Under the pieces are notes generated by a model, which worked only from the letters and a program-made list of their open reading frames with translations, did not search any database and was not told where the DNA came from. This document shows positions 1 to 5,191 of a DNA stretch of 8,141 nt, piece by piece. Origin of the DNA: Acidobacteriaceae bacterium (GTDB lineage Bacteria; Acidobacteriota; Terriglobia; Terriglobales; Acidobacteriaceae). The stretch is from assembly GCA_030040175.1 (NCBI GenBank), contig JASHUF010000128.1:1-8141 (forward strand), written 5' to 3'. Each line of letters opens with the position of its first letter. Positions within the stretch are counted from its first letter, which is position 1. Position numbers and translations under genes: made by a program.

Positions 1-189
1 CTGCGCTTCCGTTTTGCCTTCGGCAAAGATCACCTCCGGCATGCCAGTCCGCAATGCACGATGATGGTCGAGCTTGGCGAATCCCAGATCTTCGAACGGC
101 AAATGGCGCAGCCGTTCGAGCGCCTCGCTCACCTCGGCCCGGCCCTCGCGCACATCGTTGAGCAGCCTCTCGATCGCTTGCGGATTCAT
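1..189 (-). CDS. larB: LarB, nickel-pincer cofactor carboxylase/hydrolase (N-terminal 63 residues; gene cut by left edge)
   Basis: LarB carries out the first step of nickel-pincer nucleotide synthesis in the cytoplasm. It carboxylates the pyridinium ring of nicotinate adenine dinucleotide and releases AMP, giving pyridinium-3,5-biscarboxylate mononucleotide. Translating the complement gives MNPQAIERLLNDVREGR at the start. Then come the family N-terminal signatures LPFEDLGFAKLDHHR (about residues 34-48) and MPEVIFAEGKT (about 53-63). The catalytic PurE-like C-terminal domain lies outside the window. The ATG at 189-187 overlaps the larC TGA stop (188-186) as ATGA, which indicates translational coupling in one operon. 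The reading frame stays open to base 1. Identification rests on the N-terminal motif and on the larC/larE neighbours, and both agree. Confidence 0.9.
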   Translation of the reverse strand, partial: MNPQAIERLLNDVREGRAEVSEALERLRHLPFEDLGFAKLDHHRALRTGMPEVIFAEGKTEAQ

Positions 190-1616
190 TCCCCGCCATC
201 CTTTGCGCCGTTCGCATAGGCGTGCATAGCCGCCAGCATCACTTCCTTGAGCGGAATCCGGTGACGCTGAGCGATCGCCCGGCAATCCTCATACTCAGGC
301 GCGGCATTGGCCACCTTGCCTGAAGGCCAGCGCGCCACTTTGATGCGCACCTTGCCCCACTGCGTGTTCGCCTCCGCCATCTCCCGCTCGAGGGCCATCT
401 TGCTTTCCATGCGCCAGCGCAGACCAATGGTGGTGGTTTCGCGCAGCAGCAGCTCGCGCAGCGCGGGCCCGAGCTCCGGCCTGGCGAGCACCGTCATCTC
501 CACCCCCGTGCGCCCCTTCTTCATCTGCACCGCCGTCCGGTACACGTCCCACGCGCCGGCTTCGAGAAGCAATTCGCTCACGTACGCGAGCAACTGCGGC
601 GTCGAATCGTCGATCACCGCCTCAATCACCGCGATCGGCTCCGCCTCAGGCACCGCGATCGGCTCCGCCTCAGGCACCGCAATCGGCTCCGCCTCAGGCA
701 CCGCAACCGGCTCGCCGGCATTCTCCAGCCCGGCCGCCTTTGCCGCCATCTCCGATTCTTCGCCCACCAACAGCCGCAAAAGGTTCGGCGCGTCCGGCGT
801 GTCGCGCCCGCCCGCACCATAGCCACGCCGCTCCACGCGCATGGCCGGCAGCGGCCTGTACTGCACCTCGAGCATCCGCAGCAATGCCGCGCCTGTCGGC
901 GTCACTCGCTCCATGGGAACACCCGCTGCGTACACCGGTGCGTCGCCGAGAAGCGCCAGGGTCGCCGGCGCGGGAACGGGGAGGGTTCCGTGCGCGCACT
1001 CGACCGTCCCGCTGCCTACGTTCAGCGGCGAAGCCATCCACCGCTCCACGCCCAGCGCCTCACATCCCGCGGCTGCGCACACAATGTCGACAATCGTGTC
1101 CACCGCGCCCACTTCGTGAAAGTGTACCGTCTCGACCGGAATGGAATGGATCGCGGCTTCGGCCTCGCCCAGCAGCTGAAAGGCGCGGCGCGCGCGCGCC
1201 TTCACCGTCTCCGGAATCGCCGCCGCGCCGATAATCCGCAGAATCTCCGAGAGCGAGCGGTGCGCCTGCGCATGCTCGTGATCATGCCTTTCCGGCGGAT
1301 GATGTGTAGGTTGGTGCAGGTGTGGATGTCCATGTCCGGGCTCATGCGTGTGCCGGTGAGCATCGGGCCCGTGCGCGTGCTCCGTTTCCTGATCCCTGAC
1401 CCCTGAAACCTGATCCCTGCCCTCCCGCGTCACCACATCGACCTTGGTGGCCGCCAGCCCGCCGCGCATCACCTTGTGGACGTGGAGATGCGCGCCCACG
1501 CCCAGCGCGGCCGCGGTCTCTGCGAGCACCGCCAAAGGCACGCCGGCATCCACCAGCGCGCCCAGCAGCATGTCGCCGCTGATGCCGGAAAAGCACTCAA
1601 GGTACCCAATACGCAT
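186..1616 (-). CDS. larC: LarC, nickel insertion protein (pyridinium-3,5-bisthiocarboxylate mononucleotide nickel chelatase), fused single-ORF form
   Basis: LarC inserts nickel into the bis-thiocarboxylate nucleotide in a CTP-dependent reaction, the last step of NPN cofactor synthesis. The 476-residue product starts with MRIGYLECFSGISGDM, the LarC N-terminal signature. Further family motifs are VHFHEVGAVDTIVDIV (164-179), VTPTGAALL (238-246), GYGAGGRDTP (265-274), IDDSTPQLL (335-343) and MKKGRTG (365-371). A histidine-rich stretch (about 79-119) is a plausible nickel-binding or storage insert. Residues 305-329 are three copies of PEAEPIAV at the junction between the LarC1-like and LarC2-like parts. 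In Lactobacillus plantarum these two parts are joined by programmed frameshifting; here they are one continuous frame. No Shine-Dalgarno sequence precedes the ATG. The larE stop is 45 bp upstream, and the larB start overlaps the stop. Confidence 0.95.
   Translation of the reverse strand: MRIGYLECFSGISGDMLLGALVDAGVPLAVLAETAAALGVGAHLHVHKVMRGGLAATKVDVVTREGRDQVSGVRDQETEHAHGPDAHRHTHEPGHGHPHLHQPTHHPPERHDHEHAQAHRSLSEILRIIGAAAIPETVKARARRAFQLLGEAEAAIHSIPVETVHFHEVGAVDTIVDIVCAAAGCEALGVERWMASPLNVGSGTVECAHGTLPVPAPATLALLGDAPVYAAGVPMERVTPTGAALLRMLEVQYRPLPAMRVERRGYGAGGRDTPDAPNLLRLLVGEESEMAAKAAGLENAGEPVAVPEAEPIAVPEAEPIAVPEAEPIAVIEAVIDDSTPQLLAYVSELLLEAGAWDVYRTAVQMKKGRTGVEMTVLARPELGPALRELLLRETTTIGLRWRMESKMALEREMAEANTQWGKVRIKVARWPSGKVANAAPEYEDCRAIAQRHRIPLKEVMLAAMHAYANGAKDGGE
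631..702. repeat. 24-bp tandem repeat, three copies, in frame within larC
   Basis: Units lie at 631-654, 655-678 and 679-702. The first two are identical and the third differs by one base (g to a at its third position). Degenerate partial copies flank the array: the last 12 bases before it (619-630) resemble the unit end, and 703-713 resembles the unit start. On the coding strand each unit encodes the octapeptide PEAEPIAV, so changes in copy number would keep the frame. The near-identity indicates recent duplication. It is a coding microsatellite-like array, not a CRISPR: there are no spacers. Confidence 0.95.
1388..1419. repeat. Short direct repeat CCTGATCCCTG, two copies 21 bp apart, inside larC
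   Basis: The 11-mer CCTGATCCCTG occurs at 1388-1398 and 1409-1419, with a related ACCCCTGA segment between them. On the coding strand it encodes the RDQVSGVRDQ stretch (about residues 67-76) just before the histidine-rich insert of LarC. This stretch has no match to conserved LarC motifs, so it looks like repeat-derived linker sequence. Confidence 0.7.
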
Positions 1617-1625
1617 TGCATTGTG

Positions 1626-1631
1626 ATTGTA
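1626..1631 (-). promoter_or_regulatory. Candidate -10 box TACAAT just upstream of larC
   Basis: On the minus strand TACAAT ends 9 nt before the larC ATG, and no Shine-Dalgarno sequence lies between. If used, transcription would begin at or very near the start codon (a leaderless mRNA). No good -35 hexamer is visible 16-18 bp upstream, so the call is weak alone and gains weight only from the same arrangement at larE and the transporter. Confidence 0.25.
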
Positions 1632-1661
1632 AATTGCGGGGCAATCGGCAGGGAAAGCGCT

Positions 1662-2552
1662 CTAAGCACTGTGCCGCGCCAGGACCTCGGCGGGCAGGAT
1701 CGCGTTCATCGATCCCGATCGGAATCCGTTGCAATCGAGCGTCACATAGGTAAAGCCCGCCTGCTTCAGCGCGGCCGTGATCGCGTCCAGCATCTCCAGC
1801 CGCAGCGCGCCCTCGAGCTCGCCGCGGGCAATCTCCACCCGCGCCAGCTCTCCGTGATGGCGCACGCGGAATTCGCGAAATCCAAGCGCGCGCAGGCTCT
1901 CTTCCCCCTGCTCCACCTGCCTGAGCACCGCGCGCGTCACCGGCCGCCCATACTCCACGCGCGACGAAAGGCACGGCGCAGCCGGCCGGTCCCACATGGG
2001 ATAGCCCGCGGCTCGCGAAAGCGCGCGAATCTCCGCTTTGGTCAATTCCGCGTCGGCCAGAGGCGCCAGCACCGCGTGTTGCTCAGCCGCGCGCTGTCCG
2101 GGCCGGAAATCGCGCAGGTCGTCCGCGTTCATGCCGTAAGCAATGTGCGCGAATCCCGACCTGCCGGCCAGCTTCTCCAAAACCAGAAAAAGCTCGTCCT
2201 TGCAGTGAAAGCAGCGATTCGCGTCATTGCGCGCATACTCGGGACGCTCCAGCTCCTCGGTGGCGACCACTTCGAGAGGCATCCCGAGAGAACGCGCAAA
2301 CGCGCACGCCGCTTCCAGGTCCCGCCGCGCCAGCGAAGGCGAGTCGGCCAGCACTGCCAGCATCCTTTCGCCCAGCACGCGATGCGCCGTCGCCGCGAGG
2401 AACGCCGAATCCACCCCTCCCGAATACGCCACCAGCACGCCGCCCAGCATTTCCAGTTGCGCTTCGAGCACGCGCAGCTTAGCCGCCGTGCTTTTTTCGC
2501 CGCTGCGCTCGTCCTGCGCCCCCGCTTGACCGGCTTGTGCACCCGCCGCCAT
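1662..2552 (-). CDS. larE: LarE, ATP-dependent sulfur transferase of nickel-pincer cofactor synthesis; three-cysteine type
   Basis: LarE adenylates each carboxylate of pyridinium-3,5-biscarboxylate mononucleotide with ATP and replaces an oxygen with sulfur, giving the bis-thiocarboxylate used by LarC. The 296-residue protein has the PP-loop SGGVDS (44-49), RCFHCK (113-118), PCLSSR (193-198) and the C-terminal GFRSGSMN (277-284). Cys194 aligns with the sacrificial Cys176 of Lactobacillus plantarum LarE. Cys114 and Cys117 form the extra CxxC pair found in LarE proteins that use a [4Fe-4S] cluster instead of sacrificing a cysteine. The frame extends upstream to 2639, but that would overlap the transporter. 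The ATG at 2552 gives a normal family length and avoids the overlap. There is no Shine-Dalgarno sequence before it. The transporter ends 46 bp upstream and larC starts 45 bp downstream. Confidence 0.93.
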   Translation of the reverse strand: MAAGAQAGQAGAQDERSGEKSTAAKLRVLEAQLEMLGGVLVAYSGGVDSAFLAATAHRVLGERMLAVLADSPSLARRDLEAACAFARSLGMPLEVVATEELERPEYARNDANRCFHCKDELFLVLEKLAGRSGFAHIAYGMNADDLRDFRPGQRAAEQHAVLAPLADAELTKAEIRALSRAAGYPMWDRPAAPCLSSRVEYGRPVTRAVLRQVEQGEESLRALGFREFRVRHHGELARVEIARGELEGALRLEMLDAITAALKQAGFTYVTLDCNGFRSGSMNAILPAEVLARHSA

Positions 2553-2559
2553 GGCACCG

Positions 2560-2565
2560 ATTATA
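2560..2565 (-). promoter_or_regulatory. Candidate -10 box TATAAT immediately upstream of larE
   Basis: A perfect TATAAT on the minus strand ends 7 nt before the chosen larE ATG, in otherwise very GC-rich DNA, with no ribosome binding site between. The spacing would put the transcription start at or next to the ATG, suggesting a leaderless larE message or an internal operon promoter. The -35 position (about 2583-2588) reads GTCCGG, which is a poor match. Confidence 0.35.
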
Positions 2566-2598
2566 CGCCGCGCTCGATTGCACCGGACGCCCCGCGCT

Positions 2599-3939
2599 TC
2601 ACGCCTTGGCGCGCGCCGGCCCCGTTTTCGTGAATGCAATCAGCCCCGCATTCAGCACCGTGATGCCGGCGAGAACATAAAGCCCCGCATTCGGCGAGTG
2701 AAATCTTTCATCGGCCCACACTTTCAGATTCGGCGCCAGAAAGCCGCCCAGGTTGCCCGCGCCCACCAGCGCAATTCCGCCTGCTTTCGCTTTATCCGCC
2801 AGGTAGCCGGTGGGGAAGGTCCAGAACAGCGGCTGCACCGCCACAAAGCTTGAGACCGCAATCGACAACGCCAGCAGCCCCAGGCGCGGGCCCGCGGTGG
2901 GAAATGCCAGGCTCGCGCATCCGCCCGCAAACAGCACCCACGCCGCCATGGCGCGATGATTCCTCTTGCGGTCTGCGCCCTTCGGCAGCCAGTAGCACGC
3001 AATGGTCGCGCACATCCACGGAATCGCGCTCACCGCGCCTACCTCGAATCCCGCGGGCTTGCGCATCAGCGCGGAGATTTGGGCCGGCAGATAAAAGATG
3101 GCGCCATAGATGCTCATCTGGATCAGGAAATAGATGAGCACGAACCGGAGCACGCGCGGATCGCGCAACATGGGCAGCAGTTGTGCCGGCCCCGCGGCGC
3201 GGCGCTCCTCTTCTTCCTGGGCCAGCGCCGCCATCAGCGCCTGCTTTTCGTCCTCCGGGAGCCATTTTGCCCGCGCCGGCTTATCGTCCAGAAAGCCAAA
3301 CGACACCGCGCCCATCGCCACCGCCAGAAATCCCTCCACCAGAAACATCCATTGCCAGCCCTCGAGTCCGCTTTTCCTATGAATTTCGAGCAGCAGCCCG
3401 GAGAGCGGCCCGCCCAGCACCAGCGACAACGGCACGCCGAGATAAAAGAATCCCGTAATCTCGCCACGAACGCGGTTGGGAAACCAGTAGGTCAAATACA
3501 GGATCGTTCCCGGAAAAAACCCCGCCTCCAGTACGCCCAGTACGAGCCGCAGGGCATAGAACGACGCGCTCCCGGTCACGAACATGGTCGCCATCGACGC
3601 CAGCCCCCAACCCACCATCAGAAACGAGATCCAGATCTTCGCCCCGATGCGGTGCAGGATCAGGTTGCTGGGAAATCCGCAGGTCGAATAGGTGAGGAAG
3701 AACAGGCCCGCACCCAGCGCGTACGTGGCCTCTGAAATTCCGACGGATGCGGCCAGCGCCTGCTTGGCAAATCCCACGTTGGCGCGGTCAAGGAAAGAGA
3801 CGACGTAAAGAGTGGTGAGATAGGGCGCCAGACGCCGGAACGCGCGCCGCACGCCGCGCTCCAGCAGGCCCTCGCCGGAGTTCGCGCGCAGGCTCGATCG
3901 CGCTGGTCTGGCGGCGCGGAGCGATGGGGTTTCGGGCAC
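2599..3939 (-). CDS. MFS transporter, anion:cation symporter (ACS/tartrate-phthalate-like) family
   Basis: A 446-residue inner-membrane protein with about twelve hydrophobic segments, the usual MFS length. ACS-family marks include FLDRANVGFAK just after the first helix (49-59), the RLVLGVLEAGFFPG segment (131-144), YWFPNRVRGE (151-160), a charged central loop (about 217-250), GADRKRNHR (321-329), FWTFPTGYL (372-380) and ALVGAGNLGGFLAP (390-403). Known relatives move organic anions such as tartrate, sugar acids and aromatic acids; the substrate cannot be read from sequence. Lying 46 bp ahead of larE, it may import a 2-hydroxy acid handled by a nickel-pincer enzyme (inference). The GTG start at 3939 is the first in frame. 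The first 25 or so residues are not conserved-looking, so a later start (for example a GTG near residue 30) is possible. Confidence 0.9.
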   Translation of the reverse strand: MPETPSLRAARPARSSLRANSGEGLLERGVRRAFRRLAPYLTTLYVVSFLDRANVGFAKQALAASVGISEATYALGAGLFFLTYSTCGFPSNLILHRIGAKIWISFLMVGWGLASMATMFVTGSASFYALRLVLGVLEAGFFPGTILYLTYWFPNRVRGEITGFFYLGVPLSLVLGGPLSGLLLEIHRKSGLEGWQWMFLVEGFLAVAMGAVSFGFLDDKPARAKWLPEDEKQALMAALAQEEEERRAAGPAQLLPMLRDPRVLRFVLIYFLIQMSIYGAIFYLPAQISALMRKPAGFEVGAVSAIPWMCATIACYWLPKGADRKRNHRAMAAWVLFAGGCASLAFPTAGPRLGLLALSIAVSSFVAVQPLFWTFPTGYLADKAKAGGIALVGAGNLGGFLAPNLKVWADERFHSPNAGLYVLAGITVLNAGLIAFTKTGPARAKA

Positions 3940-3944
3940 AACCC

Positions 3945-3950
3945 ACTATA
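3945..3950 (-). promoter_or_regulatory. Candidate -10 box TATAGT upstream of the MFS gene
   Basis: TATAGT on the minus strand ends 5 nt before the GTG start, in the 41-bp gap after the small membrane-protein gene. No Shine-Dalgarno sequence and no clear -35 box are seen. The same gap holds a short GC-rich inverted repeat without a T-run, so it does not look like a terminator and read-through from upstream is possible. Confidence 0.25.
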
Positions 3951-3980
3951 CACACGCCGCCGTGCGCACCGGCGCGCCTT

Positions 3981-4412
3981 TCACTCGATCGGCCCCGCCA
4001 TAAAAAACACGTACACCAGCATTGCCACGCCGATGAATCCGGGAATCAATCCAACCAGCCACGGCGATCCGTTGCCCATGAGCGAGCGCAGGAAGATCAA
4101 CAGCCCCGCGCCCACGCCGACATTGATCAGCCCGCCGACCTTCACCCCCTCGCGCTTTCTCAGCCGCTCCTGGCGAGTCTCCGTCCGCATCATCTCGAGC
4201 GCCGTTTTTGCGCCCTCGCTCGACGACTCGGTCAGCCGCCGCATGGTCTCCGCCTGGTAAAACGCCTCCCGCTCCTTGCGCCGGTTCTCCAGAAACGTCA
4301 CCAGGGGAATGAAAACCACGAACAGCGACACGGCGCCGACGGAAAGAAACAGCCACATTCCCATATTGCTCATCTCCGGCCGGTCGAGAAATGCCAATGC
4401 CAGGTAGCCCAT
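3981..4412 (-). CDS. Small membrane protein with three predicted helices and a charged middle segment (DUF6249-like?), putative ECF-sigma target
   Basis: A 143-residue protein of unknown function. Hydrophobic segments lie at about residues 19-41, 92-110 and 117-138. Between the first and second is a charged, probably helical stretch (42-90, rich in R, E, K and Q, for example ENRRKEREAFYQAETMRRL) that may form a coiled coil. The layout resembles small DUF6249-type membrane proteins, but this is from general appearance only. The frame is open to 4661. The ATG at 4412 is chosen because a perfect AAGGAGG (4424-4418) sits 5 nt upstream, and because a longer version would run through the promoter region and into the divergent sigma gene. 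A copy of the ECF-type promoter lies about 48-77 bp upstream on the same strand, implying control by the sigma factor encoded next door. Confidence 0.75.
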   Translation of the reverse strand: MGYLALAFLDRPEMSNMGMWLFLSVGAVSLFVVFIPLVTFLENRRKEREAFYQAETMRRLTESSSEGAKTALEMMRTETRQERLRKREGVKVGGLINVGVGAGLLIFLRSLMGNGSPWLVGLIPGFIGVAMLVYVFFMAGPIE

Positions 4413-4417
4413 ACCAT

Positions 4418-4424
4418 CCTCCTT
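4418..4424 (-). promoter_or_regulatory. Ribosome binding site AAGGAGG that fixes the start of the small membrane protein
   Basis: A perfect AAGGAGG on the minus strand, 5 nt before the ATG at 4412. It decides between this start and the longer open frame reaching 4661. An overlapping out-of-frame ATG lies between the two. Confidence 0.85.
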
Positions 4425-4460
4425 GTTCCGCCTTGGGGAGCTTTTCCCCATGCGGCCGGT

Positions 4461-4489
4461 AAGACAGGCATGCTCTCTCCGCGGTTGCA
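4461..4489 (-). promoter_or_regulatory. Predicted ECF-sigma promoter for the small membrane-protein gene (TGCAACCGC / CTGTCTTAC)
   Basis: On the minus strand TGCAACCGC (4489-4481) is followed after 13 bp by CTGTCT (4467-4462) and then TAC. The core GCAACC to TGTCTT spacing is 16 bp, normal for ECF sigma promoters, which commonly carry an AAC-type -35 box and a GTC-like -10 box. Predicted transcription would start around 4454, giving a leader of about 42 nt that includes the AAGGAGG site. The same element occurs on the plus strand before the sigma gene, which makes chance unlikely. Confidence 0.7.
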
Positions 4490-4521
4490 TTTTCTTTTCG
4501 CCATGCCTTCCGCAATAAAAT

Positions 4522-4552
4522 TGCAACCGCACAACCAATCTCACTGTCTCAC
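4522..4552 (+). promoter_or_regulatory. Predicted autoregulatory ECF-sigma promoter of the sigma-factor operon (TGCAACCGC / CTGTCTCAC)
   Basis: TGCAACCGC (4522-4530), 13 bp, then CTGTCTCAC (4544-4552). The -35-like and -10-like elements match the divergent copy at 9 of 9 and 8 of 9 positions with identical spacing, and both are preceded by an A-rich run. Transcription would start around 4556-4558, only a few bases before the sigma-factor ATG at 4562, so the message would be nearly leaderless. The usual logic for ECF sigma factors is positive autoregulation. Confidence 0.7.
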
Positions 4553-4561
4553 GGCACGGAG

Positions 4562-5191
4562 ATGGCCGAATTGACTCCACTTCAAGCGAGCGTGCGCAGC
4601 GACGCGGCCGAACAGGATGCGGCCGACGTCTCGCGCGTTCTTTCCGGCGACATGGCGGCATTTGAAGACATTGTGCGCCGCTGGCAGGGGCCGCTCGTCA
4701 ACATGGCCTGGCGCTACTGCCGCGATCGCAGCCGCGCTGAAGAGCTGGCGCAGGATGCCCTCCTCCGCGCCTGGCGCGGTCTCGCCTCCTGGCGCCGCGA
4801 GTCCAGCTTCTCCACCTGGCTCTTTGCCCTCGCTGCCAACGTCTTTCGCAACGAACTCAGGCGCTTCCCCACCGTTACTCTTCCCCTCGAGGAAGCGCCC
4901 GAACCTGCGCAATCCCCGCGCCAGCACGACGAACTCTGGGAGCGCAGCTTAAACGAGCGCCTGCGGCAGGCCGTGCTCGCGCTCCCCCTCCGTTATCGCG
5001 AACCCGTCCTTCTCTTCTATTTTCATGAAATGGATCTGAGCGCGGCAGCTGCAACGCTGCACATGCCGGAAGGCACCATGAAGGCGCGTCTCGCTCGCGC
5101 CCGCGAGCTGCTCCGCCGTCGCTTTCCCCAGCTTAACCGGCCGTTTGCATCGGCGCCGCCGCACAGCTCACAAAAGGCAGGTTCAAAATGA
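4562..5191 (+). CDS. ECF-type RNA polymerase sigma factor (sigma-70 family)
   Basis: A 209-residue alternative sigma factor that would direct core RNA polymerase to a small regulon. Sigma region 2 spans about residues 31-101, with the polymerase-binding and -10-recognition helices around AEELAQDALLRAWRGL and STWLFALAANVFRNELRR. Region 4 spans about 130-188 and has a helix-turn-helix (DLSAAAATLHMPEGTMKARLARAREL) for the -35 box. The linker is short and regions 1 and 3 are absent, as in ECF factors. The ATG at 4562 has GGAG directly abutting it, which is too close for a normal ribosome site. A TTG three codons on (4571) would be 9 nt from that GGAG, and a GTG at 4595 is another option; none changes the domains. 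The stop overlaps the next ATG (ATGA at 5188-5191). ECF subgroup not determined. Confidence 0.93.
   Translation: MAELTPLQASVRSDAAEQDAADVSRVLSGDMAAFEDIVRRWQGPLVNMAWRYCRDRSRAEELAQDALLRAWRGLASWRRESSFSTWLFALAANVFRNELRRFPTVTLPLEEAPEPAQSPRQHDELWERSLNERLRQAVLALPLRYREPVLLFYFHEMDLSAAAATLHMPEGTMKARLARARELLRRRFPQLNRPFASAPPHSSQKAGSK

Noticed and set aside
619..713. Possible CRISPR-like array
   Set aside because: The 24-bp units are directly adjacent without spacers and are in frame within larC.
1633..1645. Small inverted repeat ATTGC-GGG-GCAAT between larE and larC
   Set aside because: The stem is only 5 bp with no T-run, too weak for an intrinsic terminator.
1476..2633. A 385-codon plus-strand open frame opposite larC and larE
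   Set aside because: The minus-strand proteins match known families over their whole length. The plus-strand product is Arg/His/Gln-rich with no motif and is a shadow.
2553..2639. Upstream extension of larE to an ATG at 2639
   Set aside because: It would add 29 Arg-rich residues outside the family fold and overlap the transporter by 41 bp. The ATG at 2552 fits LarE length.
2956..3735. A 259-codon plus-strand open frame opposite the MFS gene
   Set aside because: Shadow of the transporter; highly basic translation without domain signals.
3954..3978. GC-rich inverted repeat between the small membrane protein and the MFS gene
   Set aside because: The stem is short (CGCCG/CGGCG) and no T-run follows on the minus strand, so it was not called a terminator.
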